From contig NC_090319.1 in NCBI RefSeq assembly GCF_040869045.1, positions 242,599,832 through 242,663,831 on the forward strand: a stretch of DNA of 64,000 nt, in the 5' to 3' direction. Below are positions 33,319 through 43,024 of this stretch, piece by piece. A program made the translations under genes and the position numbers. The stretch comes from Eurosta solidaginis (Eukaryota; Arthropoda; Insecta; Diptera; Tephritidae). The notes under the pieces are model-generated. The model did not search any database, was not told the origin of the DNA, and was given only the letters and a program-made list of their open reading frames with translations. Position 1 is the stretch's first letter, and every line of letters begins with the position of its first letter.

Positions 33319-33732
33319 TCATTCGATTTGTACCATTCGGTTGATTCCCATCAGCGAGACTTTCGCCCGGTTCTCGCCCATCATCTTCACCTTGACGCGC
33401 TGGTTCTTCCAATAAAATTTCCAGCACTTTTTGCTCCGTTTTGTCGGGCGTTTTAGTTTTAGTCCCCCGAAAAATTGTTCGGGATCGGGGTGCCCCTCTT
33501 CGTATGTCGTTTTCTTCATTTCGTTGTGTTCGGTGTCGCCCCGTCCCTGTGGCTCTGGTTGCGGGTCTTCTTTTATGGCCATTAGTTGTTCTATTGGTGG
33601 CCCATGAAAAATTTGGATTCTCTGAATCTTTGGTTTGTTTGCCGGCCACACTGTTGCCTCAAACGGCGGGCGCCACGGGCGTATCGGTTTCGGTGAGTCC
33701 GGTGGTGTGTGTTGCCGCTGTTTTCGACTCAT
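33319..33732 (-). CDS. Small ORF downstream of pol, 137 codons, unknown function
   Basis: It starts 46 bp after the gag-pol stop, in the position where env or an accessory gene would lie. The protein begins MSRKQRQHTPPDSPKPIRPW, is proline-rich in its first 35 residues and basic in the middle (LKLKRPTKRSKKCWKFYWK). It shows no signal peptide and no membrane segment, so it is not an envelope protein as read here. Two frames overlap (33227-33649 is the alternative). I do not recognise a family. The basic cluster could bind nucleic acid, but that is a guess. Between this ORF and the LTR lie long T runs (33070-33097 and 33181-33204 on the plus strand). Confidence 0.5.
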   Translation of the reverse strand: MSRKQRQHTPPDSPKPIRPWRPPFEATVWPANKPKIQRIQIFHGPPIEQLMAIKEDPQPEPQGRGDTEHNEMKKTTYEEGHPDPEQFFGGLKLKRPTKRSKKCWKFYWKNQRVKVKMMGENRAKVSLMGINRMVQIE

Positions 33733-33778
33733 TGTTGGACAGTTGGTTCCTGCAATGAGTAAGCAAAACGAGGGTTGT

Positions 33779-36700
33779 TTAGAATTTGTACGGCTTTAAA
33801 TCTTGCAAGTGCGCGTGTTGTTGCTTTGTTTGCCCCGGGTGGCCTACTTTCACCGTGTTCGTGGAAACATATTCCATCACCAAATATGGGCCGGAAAATT
33901 TTGGTGCTAACTTCTGGGCGAATTTTTCGGCCGCGGATGAGAGTGGGTGGTCCCTTTTCATCACCTGCTCGCCTATGCGTGGCTTCCATTGCCGTCTGCG
34001 TAAGTCGTAGTGTTTTTTCTGTTGCTTTGAAGCTTTGGCTAGGTGCCCTTTTATCTCGTCCCATAACTTGGTGATGGACGGTGGTACGGTTGGTGGCTCT
34101 GCTGGTACTGCTCCCTCCGTGCGCACTTGCTGCGGTGCTGTAAGGTCTCTACCGAAGTTGATTTCTGCTGCTGATGCTGTTGTCGACTCGTGGCTAGCCG
34201 TGTTTATCGCGAATGCTATTTGCGGAATCTCCTGGTCCCAGGTGCGGTGGTCGTCCTTGCATCGCTGAGCTATCATGGTTTTCACGACTCGGTTGGTTCG
34301 CTCGGTGGGGTTTTCGTGCGGGGCGTAAGCTGCCGTAAACTTGTGATCGATGCGGTGGTCGTTCAAAAACGCTGCTAATGCCTTCCCGACGAATTGTTTA
34401 CCATTGTCGGTGAGGAAGGTTTTCGGGCAGCCAAATCGGTATATGACTCTTTCTTGGAGTGCTTTGATTACGCTTGTCGTTGTCGCTTGGCGCACTGGGA
34501 TCAACTCCACCCACTTGGAGAATTTATCCACCATGACGAGGAGACAAGTATTTCCTTGCTTGGAACGGGGCAGTGGTCCCACGAAGTCAGCGGTTACTAT
34601 TTCCCACGGCCGTGATGATTGCATGGTTGCCATCAATCCTGCTGGGCGTCTTTGCTCGACTTTGTATTCTGCGCATCTGATACACTTCCGTACGTGTTTG
34701 AGAACATCGCGGAACATCCCGGGCCAGTAATAGTTCTGTTGTGCTCTCTTAAGCGTCTTCTTCACCCCGAGATGTCCGGCGGCGGCGGCGTCATGGACTT
34801 CTTGTAGTACGTCCTTTCGTCGGTCGGCTGGGATGCACAGCTTCCATTGCGGTGACCGCGAGAGTTGATTTCTCGGGGAAATGTGGCGGAAGAGTCGGTT
34901 ATCGACGATCTGGTAATCTGGATGTGCTTGAGGTTTTTCCCGCACCTGTCTTGCTTTCCTCTCGTGCCAGTCGTTTGTTCCGTTGGTTATGGTGTACAAA
35001 ATGTCATCATCGGCGTGTTGTAGCGGGCAGCGGGAGAGTGCGTCGGCTACCACGTTCTGTGCTCCTTTTCGGTATTCTATCTCGAAATTATATTGTTGCA
35101 ATTCCAGTGCCCATCTTGCCAGACGTCCAGAGGGGTTTTGGAGCGAGTGCAGCCATTTTAGTGAGTGGTGGTCGGTGATGACGGTGAAGTGATACCCCTC
35201 CAGGTACGGTCTCATCTTACGGATACCCCATAGCACGGCGAGGCATTCCTGTTCGGTGGCCGAGTATCGTTTTTCCAGCTGGGTTAGGCTTCGGCTGGCG
35301 TAAGCTACTACGTTTTCGTGGTCGGAATGGCGTTGATAGAGCACGACGCCCAGGCCCTCTCCGCTCGCGTCGGTCTGGAGAAAAAACGGTCGAGAGAAGT
35401 CCGGACAACAAAGTATTGGCGCGCTGGAAAGCTTATCCTTGAGTGCTTTGAAAGCGTGATTTTGTTGCGCCTCCCATTTCCAGACCTGTCCCTTTTTCAG
35501 CAGTTGGTTAAGCGGCGCGGCGAGCGTAGAGAAGTCTGCCACGAAGCGGCGGTACCAAGACGCGAGTCCAAGAAAACGGCGGAGCTCTTTGAGCGTTTTC
35601 GGTGCGGGCATCTCCTGTACAGCGGATACTTTTGCTGGATCGGTGTGAATTCCTTTCGAACTGATGATGTGTCCTAGGTAATGAAGTTGTTGCTGGACGA
35701 AGCTGCACTTTTCGAAGTTTACTTGCATCCTGTGTCTTTGTAGGCGCTCGAACACTTCCCTCAAGATCGCCAAGTGTTCTTCGAAGGTATCTCCCAATAC
35801 GATGATATCGTCCAGGTAGGCGAAAACTTTTGGTTGGAGTTCGGGCCCAAGTATCGAATCCAGAGCGCGTTGAAAGGTAGCCGGAGCAGAGTGTAGGCCA
35901 AATGGCATGACTTTCCACTGGAACAACCCTCTGCCAGGAACTGTAAATGCGGTGTATGGTCGGGATGCTCTGGCGAGCGGGATTTGCCAGTAGCCGTTCT
36001 TCAAGTCAATGGTCGAGATGAATTTCGCCTCTTTCAGCTGGTCGAGAATGGCTCCAATTTGCGGCAACGGGTAAGCGTCTGGTTCGCTGGCGGCGTTGAG
36101 CTGACGGTAATCTATGCACATCCTCCACGTGCCCTGTTTTTTGCGGACTAGCACGATTGGCGAGCTGTACGCGCTTCGTGATGGTTCTATTCTTCCTCCG
36201 GCTAATAACTCGTCTACCTCTTCGTTGATTACTTGTTGCATGGCCGGGTTGCGGGGGTAGTATCGTTGCTTCAGCGGTCGGTTGTGTTTGAGACGAATCG
36301 TATGCTCGGCTGCAGTGCTCGGTCCGATGATTTCGCCAAACCGCTTTTGGTGATGCGCCAGGAAGTTTCCCAGTTCCGTGTTTTGTTCGTCGCTCAGGTG
36401 TTCTCGGCTCGTCAATGCACATAGCGTATCCAGTTCGGGTGCTCTCTTGGTCACGGTGGCCTCTAGCGGCTGGCCATCCAGCGTGAGGATGATTCCCCTC
36501 TTTCTTAGGAAGTCCATTCCGAGGATTACCTGTTCGGCCAAGTTTGGGATAACGGACAGCATCGCGTCTGTGGCTCGTCCTTGATACACAATCCTTGCCG
36601 GGTAGGAATTTGAGGTAAAGACGCACGTTTGGTCTGCCAGCTGGATACTTCGCTTGTTGGGGCGTGCCTTGATGTTGTTCTTTTCTAGGTGTTTCCGTAC

Positions 36701-38068
36701 GGTGTCATCTACATAGGATAGGGTGGCGCCGGTGTCCACTAGTGCGCGCACGCTCATGTCCTCGATGACCACTGGTATATAGAATCGGCCATCTACCTGT
36801 GTTTTTGCGGTTGATTTGCTGGCGGGTGGTTCCCTCGGCTTCTCTGGTCGGACGTACGGTGCTTGGCGGCTTCCTTTAATAGCGTTGGACGGCGTTCGGG
36901 ATGCGTTCTCGGTAATTGGGCTCGTCGGAGGGCATGGGCAGTCCCTGGAGAGGATGTTGTCTTGGCCACACCGGGAGCAGAACTTCCTCCAGGGGCCCTT
37001 ACATTGGAAGCGGTGGTGTCCGCGTTCCTTGCAGCGCCAACAGCACTCTTTGCTGTCGTATTCCATGGGTAGGTGGTATAGGCTGTGTGCCACCATTTTT
37101 CCCTGTTTCGCTTCCTCGCCTCTTAACAGCTCATACTCTTCCGTTAGCTCCAGGAGCTCCTCGATCGTCCTAAACTCGCTGCGTTTGACGAAAAGGCGGT
37201 ATTCCACGCGTAGACCATCATAGATCCGTTCGAGGTGATTCTCTTCGCACATCGTCGGGTGTTGGCGGATCAGCGTTTCCAGTGCGAGGATGTAGTCCTT
37301 GGCTTTCTCTCGGCCTTGCTGTTTGCGTTGTCGGATGGCCTCTTCCAAATGTCGTATGTGTCGCTTAGGTAGAAAAAAATTTTGCACCTCCCTCCGCAGA
37401 TCGCTCCAGCGGTGTATGTGTTGCTTACGGATGCGGTACCATTGCAGTGCCTTCCCACGTAGAAGCTCCGGCAGTGTTGGGAGGAGTCGCTCGACGGGGA
37501 TGCGGTAGCATTCGGCAAGCTCCTCTATCCTCTCAAGAAATTCGTGCAGTGACTCCTCCCCCGAAAAGTGCAAGTCCCAGCGGCGAACGGTATTCATAAG
37601 TTCACCGTCGCTCATTTCGTCTCGTTTCGGTAGTGCGTTCTCTCCCTTTCCTCCGTGCGGCTGTGGGCTGTTGATCTGGATTGTAGGGATCGGCTTTGTT
37701 GTTGGCTGGGGTAGCGTAGCGAACTTCCCCTCTTCCTCGTTCACTTCTCGTTCCAGCTCTTTCAACAGGTCTTCACTGGATTTCCTGGCGCGGTTCGCTC
37801 GCACGTAAGTACTCAGTGCGCGACGCAGCTCGGCTACGGTTTGGCCTTCCACGTCGATTCGGTGTTCCTTACACTCCTCGATCAGCTTCTCCTTCCTAAG
37901 TAGGTAGATCCAATTGAGCGAGTCGGGGTTCAGCAGCGTGCCTTCCGGAGTCTGTGTGTGTGTTGTTTCTAGCGATGTGTTCGTTGAACCCGCCCCGGCA
38001 GTGTTGGTGGTGGTTGTAGTTGTTTTTCCACGGTCATCTGCGGAGGAGGGTCCCTGCTCGGGCGCCAT
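33779..38068 (-). CDS. gag-pol: Gag-pol polyprotein, 1429 codons, intact
   Basis: One uninterrupted frame encodes all enzymes for reverse transcription and integration. In order: Thr-rich N-terminus (16-45), a helical LRKEKLIEECKEH...LRRAL region (55-90), gag capsid domain (about 165-320), a CCHC zinc knuckle CWRCKERGHHRFQC (343-356) followed by a second knuckle without its His, CSRCGQDNILSRDC (364-377). The aspartic protease has DTGA (445-448) and ILGMDF (515-520). Reverse transcriptase has MPFGL (721-725) and YLDD (751-754). RNase H has TDAS (899-902), E near 940, TDHHS (965-969) and ADALSR (1008-1013). Integrase has an HHCC zinc-binding region (about 1092-1132, CIRC at 1129-1132) and the DDE residues D1161, D1221 and E1256. 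An in-frame TAA directly precedes the ATG, so this is the earliest start. Gag and pol share one frame with no frameshift. Confidence 0.92.
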   Translation of the reverse strand: MAPEQGPSSADDRGKTTTTTTNTAGAGSTNTSLETTHTQTPEGTLLNPDSLNWIYLLRKEKLIEECKEHRIDVEGQTVAELRRALSTYVRANRARKSSEDLLKELEREVNEEEGKFATLPQPTTKPIPTIQINSPQPHGGKGENALPKRDEMSDGELMNTVRRWDLHFSGEESLHEFLERIEELAECYRIPVERLLPTLPELLRGKALQWYRIRKQHIHRWSDLRREVQNFFLPKRHIRHLEEAIRQRKQQGREKAKDYILALETLIRQHPTMCEENHLERIYDGLRVEYRLFVKRSEFRTIEELLELTEEYELLRGEEAKQGKMVAHSLYHLPMEYDSKECCWRCKERGHHRFQCKGPWRKFCSRCGQDNILSRDCPCPPTSPITENASRTPSNAIKGSRQAPYVRPEKPREPPASKSTAKTQVDGRFYIPVVIEDMSVRALVDTGATLSYVDDTVRKHLEKNNIKARPNKRSIQLADQTCVFTSNSYPARIVYQGRATDAMLSVIPNLAEQVILGMDFLRKRGIILTLDGQPLEATVTKRAPELDTLCALTSREHLSDEQNTELGNFLAHHQKRFGEIIGPSTAAEHTIRLKHNRPLKQRYYPRNPAMQQVINEEVDELLAGGRIEPSRSAYSSPIVLVRKKQGTWRMCIDYRQLNAASEPDAYPLPQIGAILDQLKEAKFISTIDLKNGYWQIPLARASRPYTAFTVPGRGLFQWKVMPFGLHSAPATFQRALDSILGPELQPKVFAYLDDIIVLGDTFEEHLAILREVFERLQRHRMQVNFEKCSFVQQQLHYLGHIISSKGIHTDPAKVSAVQEMPAPKTLKELRRFLGLASWYRRFVADFSTLAAPLNQLLKKGQVWKWEAQQNHAFKALKDKLSSAPILCCPDFSRPFFLQTDASGEGLGVVLYQRHSDHENVVAYASRSLTQLEKRYSATEQECLAVLWGIRKMRPYLEGYHFTVITDHHSLKWLHSLQNPSGRLARWALELQQYNFEIEYRKGAQNVVADALSRCPLQHADDDILYTITNGTNDWHERKARQVREKPQAHPDYQIVDNRLFRHISPRNQLSRSPQWKLCIPADRRKDVLQEVHDAAAAGHLGVKKTLKRAQQNYYWPGMFRDVLKHVRKCIRCAEYKVEQRRPAGLMATMQSSRPWEIVTADFVGPLPRSKQGNTCLLVMVDKFSKWVELIPVRQATTTSVIKALQERVIYRFGCPKTFLTDNGKQFVGKALAAFLNDHRIDHKFTAAYAPHENPTERTNRVVKTMIAQRCKDDHRTWDQEIPQIAFAINTASHESTTASAAEINFGRDLTAPQQVRTEGAVPAEPPTVPPSITKLWDEIKGHLAKASKQQKKHYDLRRRQWKPRIGEQVMKRDHPLSSAAEKFAQKLAPKFSGPYLVMEYVSTNTVKVGHPGQTKQQHAHLQDLKPYKF
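38049..38067 (-). promoter_or_regulatory. Primer binding site (tRNA-Lys type) overlapping the gag-pol start codon
   Basis: The minus strand reads TGGCGCCCGAGCAGGGACC. It differs at one base from the sequence complementary to the 3' end of tRNA-Lys(UUU), as known for lentiviruses and Osvaldo. Its first two bases are the TG of the gag-pol ATG, so codons 2-7 are primer-site sequence. It lies 26 nt from the LTR end, farther than the usual 0-10 nt. Confidence 0.75.
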
Positions 38069-38093
38069 TTATGAGGTGGGTTTTGTCTAAGGC

Positions 38094-39935
38094 TGGGGTG
38101 ACGCTCAGTCAATCCAGAGTCGAGTAAAGGTCCCACAAACCCCTACTGAATAAATACACGATATTTATGTGTTACGAACACACGCACACACGGCTGGAGA
38201 TATTAGGCGGACAGCAGCTTTCCGTCGCAAGATGGCGAGGGGGCGGAGCGTCGACTAACGGAGGTTCGGTAGGGCGGCTGAACGGTCGGGTAACGGACGG
38301 ACTGGTACGGCGGTACGGAGGCAGCGGCGGGATAGAAGCAACGGCTTAACTGCGGTAGGATGGCAAGCGGCCAACGGTCGTCGTCGCAGTGGCGGGACGG
38401 ATGCAGCGGCTTAACGGCGGTAGGATGGCAAGCGGCCAACGGTCGTCGTCGCAGTGGCGGGACGGATGCAGCGGCTTAACGGCGGTAGGATGGTGGACGG
38501 CCAACGGACGTCGTAGCAGCGGCGTGACGGATGCAGCAGCCTAACGGCGGTATGATGGCGGACGGCCAACGGACGTCGTAGCAGCGGCGTGACGGATGCA
38601 GCGGCTTAACGGCGGTAGGATGGCGAACGGCCAACGGTCGTCGTAGCAGCGGCGGCACCAGAGGGGCGACGATGCGGCGGTGGGCTACGGAGCGCGTACC
38701 AGGGCCGGGGTGAGAGGGGAGATGGGCTGGCGACGGGGTTTACCTGGACAGCGGCAGCGTGTTCCGGGCGGGATAGGATGGACGTACCAGCGGACTTGTA
38801 TTGGTCGGTCGGCTTCGGCAGGATCGGGCTGATCGAACGTCTTCGGCAGGCTCGGTAATCGGCGGGGTCAGTCACCTGCGGGAGAAACTGCGAGGACTCG
38901 GGTTAGTGCTGGTTTCACCGCTGGACACCCCCGCCTCCCTACTTGCACACTAGTAGAAGGTGCGTAAGGGGGGTGGGGTTGTACCAGCCGAGGCGCCGTG
39001 GGTCGACCCGTGGCGGAGGGGAAGTGCACCTTAACGGCACAGCGGTAGCCCCTTGTGCGCACGCATCGGCTCACGGCCGAAACCAGAGCTGCGGAGAGGG
39101 GGTCGTGCGGTCGTTCGGGCGGCGAGTCATTCCTTACCAGACCAGGACGACGGAGGGAAGGGTAGTCCGAAGACACCACTCGCGTCATCCTGGTGCAGCA
39201 GGGGGTGACTCGCGCCACGGCCGCACCCTCTTCTCCCCAGCTAACTAGAGGGAGTGGTTCCTCCGCTCCGGCCAGCCTACTAAAATCAGAGCTGAGGGGG
39301 GAGGGGGTTATTTGGTCATTAAGGCAGCGGGCCGCTCAACACCAGGGTGGGCGACGGAGGGAAGGATAGTCCGAAGACACCACTCGCGTCGTCCAGCCCA
39401 GGTGAAGGGTGACTCGCGCCATGACAGCGCCCCTTCCGCTCAGTCCGAGCCGCGGGGGAGGGGGGTTATTTGGTCATTAAGGCAGCGGGCCGCTCAACAC
39501 CAGGGTGGGCGACGGAGGGAAGGATAGTCCGAAGACACCACTCGCGTCGTCCAACTCTGGTGGAGGGTGACCCGCGCCATGACAGCGCCCCCTTCCACTC
39601 GGCTAGCTAGCCGGAGTGGCAATTTTGTCTTTAAAAAGACAACCACTCCCGCTGGCTCACCTGCGAGGACTGAATTGCAAAAATGCAAATTCAATGTTTA
39701 TATGGGTGGTGCCGCAAACTGGTTGAGAAGTCAACGCACCATTATTGTGCTTTTTCATTCGTTTGCTATCAGTGGTTGTTGACTATGCTATACAAGTGGT
39801 TTTTGGCTATGCTATAGAAACTGGTTGAGAAGTCAACGCACCATTATTGTGCTTTTTCATTGGTTTGCTATTAGTGGTTGTTGACTATGCTATACAAGCA
39901 TAAGTACAAGTGGTTTATTGTAACGCTACGTTACA
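38094..39935 (-). repeat. 5' LTR of the large gypsy element
   Basis: It has the same length and internal repeats as the 3' LTR. It should hold the element's promoter on the minus strand, but I see no convincing TATA box; CATAAATATC (plus-strand 38158-38170 region) is the closest. The right flank cgagtataaag continues dispersed element F4. Confidence 0.9.
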
Positions 39936-40862
39936 CGAGTATAAAGCGAATTCAGATAAGTACGTGAACTGAGGTTAGTAAAGATATATCGATTTTTGCT
40001 CAAGTTATCGTGTTAACGGCCGAGCTGAAGGACAGACGGTCGACTGTGTATAAAAACTGGACGTAGCTTCAACCGATTTCGCCCTTTTTCACAGAACTAG
40101 AATCTATGCCCCTACCAAATTTCACAAGGATTTGTAAATTTTTGTTCGACTTATGGCATTAAAAGTATCCTAGACAAATTAAATGAAAAAGGGCGGATTT
40201 ACGCCCATTTTGAAATTTTCTTTTATTTTTGTATTTTGTTGCACCGTATCATTACTGGAGTTCAATGTTGACATAATTTACTTATATACTGTAAAGATAT
40301 TAAATTTTTTGTTAAAATTTGACTTAACATTTTTTTTTTCTAAGTGGGTGTGGTCGGCCTCCGATTTTGCTAGTTTTTATTAAGCATACATATAGTAATA
40401 GGAGTAACGTTCCTGCCAAATTTCATCATGATATCTTCAACGACTGCCAAATAACAGCTTGCAAAACTTTTAAATTACCTTATTTTAAAAGTGGGCGGTG
40501 CCGCGCCCATTTTCCAAAATTTTACTAATTTTCTATTCTGCGTCATAAGTTCAAGTCCCCTACCAGTTTCATCGCTTAAAGTGGGTGTGGTTAACGTCAG
40601 ATATCGTTCATTTTAAATAGCGATCTGAGATGAGTACCCAGGATCCTACGTACCAAATTTCATCAAGATACCTCAAAATTGACTCAAGTTATCGTTTTAA
40701 CGGACGGACGGACGGGCATGGCTCAATAAAATTTTTTTTCGATACCGATGGTTTTGATATATGGAAGTATATATCTATCTTGATTCCCTTATACCTGTAC
40801 AACCAACCGTTAGCCAATCAAAGTTAATATACTCTGTGAGCTCTGCTCGACTGAGTATACAA

Positions 40863-41194
40863 ATGGAAAGAAAGCTACCGCTGTCCTCTACTGAATGTTA
40901 CCAGCATCAGCAACCTTTCTCTCTTTGTTATCAGTACCGCTGAAAACATGCTTTTCTTTTCTTATACTGCGTTTGTGTTTGCAGCAACCGCATTCGCCAT
41001 TTGCATTGAATTTACCACCGTTTCATTGGAATTGTTGTTAGTTTTTCAATCAACTTTGTGGCTGTCAACCGCCTTTCATGGCTTTTTTTATTAACACATG
41101 ACTTTTTATTGTTGTAATTTAAAACAAATGTAACTATGACTTTTCGGTATTTCCAAATTACCTTCATATGAATCAACGTACAAGTTCTATGCTA
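40863..41194. other. No recognisable feature
   Basis: Short unassigned stretch between two repeats. Confidence 0.45.
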
Positions 41195-41765
41195 GAATAT
41201 TTATTTATTTATATATATTTATTTATTTAAAGTCGACACAAAAGGAAAACGGTCGACTGCTAAAGTATAAAATTTGTACAAAAAGTATTAAACTTATAAA
41301 TTATAAGATTAACATTAGATAAAAGTAAACTTATGCATTTAACAATTCAAAATGATCCAGAGAGAATATCAAACTATAAAATATCAGGTCAAATTTGAAA
41401 GTATCAGGCAATTTAATGCAGGAAGCGAACATTCGATACTTATACATTTATACAGATCATTGTAGTGAGCACACCATATCCGCAGAGGGTCACTTTTATC
41501 GAAGTTTAGGCGACATAGCGTAGTGTCTCGACGTCCTAGCGGGAACAGCGAAATTAAGCCGAGCTAGCAATTCAGAAGAGACAATCTCACCGATGACCAA
41601 CTTATGGGTGAACAACACCCCAAGTAGAATTCTACGATTTTCAAGAGTAGGCAGATTGATGAGAAGAAGTCTACTTCTGTAAGGTGGAAGATGAATGCTA
41701 GAATCCCAATTAAGAATATGTATGTAAATATGGGGTCGATTTATTAACCTATATCGCGCCATCGA
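41195..41765 (-). pseudogene. LINE C-terminal RT fragment with (TAAA)n tail
   Basis: The minus-strand frame 41496-41762 reads LPPYRSRLLLINLPTLENRR, then LARLNFAVPARTSRHYAMSP. It continues in another frame as KSDPLRIWCAHYNDLY, the C-terminal end of Jockey/CR1-type LINE proteins. The plus-strand repeat atttatttatttatatatat at 41200-41229 is its 3' tail. It is truncated at the 5' side and frameshifted. Confidence 0.6.
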
Positions 41766-41934
41766 TTTTTCGATAGGTTTTGGGCTCAGGAAAAAAAGTT
41801 CAACTAAGCATACCTAAAAAAATAATTTTCTAGCCTGCAAAATTTGAGTTTTTTGACTTTTTTCTTTGATTTTTAAGGTTTTTTTCATGAACTACTTAAA
41901 CAATTTTCATTTCATTTTAAAATTTTCATGTATA

Positions 41935-42250
41935 CCCTGTCCAACTCAAAATTGTACGCTAAAAACTTTGGCGATGACAGTTTTTTGAAAAAAAATTATT
42001 TTTTGGGTTTTGAGGAGTGTTTTGATGAAAAAATTTCTTTTTCGCCATTTTTTGTTTTAAGGGTTTCTTCAGAAACGTGTAAAAGTGTTGCCGATGAAAA
42101 CGAATTTGTGTCATAGTTCCTATCCCACTTAACATTATGCGATAAAAACGTTGGCATTAACAGTTTTTTAAAAAAAAATTTTTGTTTGGTTTTTAGCACT
42201 TGTTTTGTCAAAATCGATTTTTTTCATTTTCAAGGCTCCAAATCATTTTA
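41935..42250. repeat. Two diverged tandem units of about 180 bp
   Basis: The blocks cctgtccaactcaaaattgt, then gataaaaacg/gctaaaaactttggc and cagttttttgaaaaaaaa, recur about 182 bp later (41938 and 42120). A dimer of a satellite-like unit is the simplest reading. The ORFs on both strands here are low-complexity. Confidence 0.5.
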
Positions 42251-42264
42251 TATATATATGTTTC

Positions 42265-42515
42265 CGTTACACCCACCAATAAGTATACTAAACTGATCGA
42301 GGGGCGAGCAAAGTTGATTTAGCCATGTCCGTCTGTCCTTCCGCCTGTCTTGTTTACGGACGGACGGACAGATATGGCTAAATGAATCTCTTTTTTCGCC
42401 CAGATCATATTGATATATAGAAGTCTTTATCTATCCCGATTAGTATATGCCATTACAGGGTACCGTTATTCGAACAAAATTAATATACTCTGTGAGTTCT
42501 GCTCATCTGAGTATA
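42265..42515 (+). repeat. 3' end fragment of the F4-type element
   Basis: It has ggacggacggacag, gatatatagaagtctttatc and atatactctgtgagttctgc then tcatctgagtataata, the same 3' part as 40700-40860. Confidence 0.6.
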
Positions 42516-42529
42516 ATAAATAAAGAGAT

Positions 42530-42843
42530 TTTAGGCCGAGCTTCTCTTCCAATTTGCGTCGCACACCTTTTAACCTTTTCGACAAATTGGTGGGACGGGA
42601 CCTACATGTCTATGCCGAATCCGAACGGCATCTGCAAGGCAGATGAATTTTCACTGAGAAGGCTTTTATGACAGAAATACACTCGGAGTATTTACCAAAA
42701 CACTTCGAGGGCCGACTCCGCTTAGAAAACCTTTTTTCGAATTTAAACAGTTTTTTTTTCAAAATTTTCGATGTTTCTTCGCTCGGTGCTTGAACCCAGG
42801 ATCTTCGGTGTGCTAAGCGGAGAACAACACCACGGTTGCCGCT
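42530..42843 (-). repeat. Diverged tRNA-derived SINE
   Basis: The minus-strand B box is GGTTCAAGCACC. Body blocks catctgccttgcagatgccg and tcggattcggcatagacatg identify the family. It has more differences from the other copies than they have from each other, so it is older or belongs to a subfamily. Confidence 0.7.
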
Positions 42844-43024
42844 AAAAACTGCACATAGCCCCTCAAAATAGATAAAATGTATTACGAAGTTGCCCATGTG
42901 CATTTTTATACATAATTAAATTGTTTTTGTAGAATGTCCCGTAGTTTTAAATGTAGAAAAGTGAAGTCATATTTGAAACAGAAGCATAATTTTCAAAACA
43001 GAGGTCCATTCACTTAAATGTATT

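Larger units (their letters stand above)
31010..39935 (-). mobile_element. Full-length Ty3/gypsy LTR retrotransposon (Osvaldo/Ulysses-like)
   Basis: This 8926-bp element lies on the minus strand. Two LTRs of 1842 bp (31010-32851 and 38094-39935) align with a constant offset of 7084. By eye I find only two substitutions (31317/38401 and 31410/38494) and no indels. The interior holds one gag-pol frame, a second small ORF, a polypurine tract and a tRNA-Lys-type primer site. LTR ends are TG...CA. Very long LTRs with a tRNA-Lys primer recall Osvaldo and Ulysses; this grouping is inference. No target duplication is visible: flanks are CGGCC and CGAGT. The near-identical LTRs and intact frame imply a young and possibly active element. 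Confidence 0.85.
29692..40862 (+). repeat. Dispersed element F4, split by the large gypsy element
   Basis: It begins AACAAGTAAGGAAGGCTAGG with a GTTCGG-type subterminal hairpin, contains a 130-bp tandem array, and ends near atactctgtgagctctgctc then gactgagtata (40830-40858). Near its 3' end are acggacggacgg and gatatatggaagtatatatc, shared with the elements at 44431 and 42265. The gypsy element interrupts it at 31009/39936. A second copy starts at 62771. Confidence 0.65.

Noticed and set aside
33319..33732. Envelope gene of the gypsy element
   Set aside because: The ORF is in the right position but has no signal peptide, membrane anchor or cysteine pattern. I list it only as an unknown ORF.
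33441..37518. Plus-strand and off-frame ORFs across the gag-pol gene (for example 34350-34730, 36816-37223)
   Set aside because: They are shadows of the 1429-codon minus-strand frame and have no motifs of their own.
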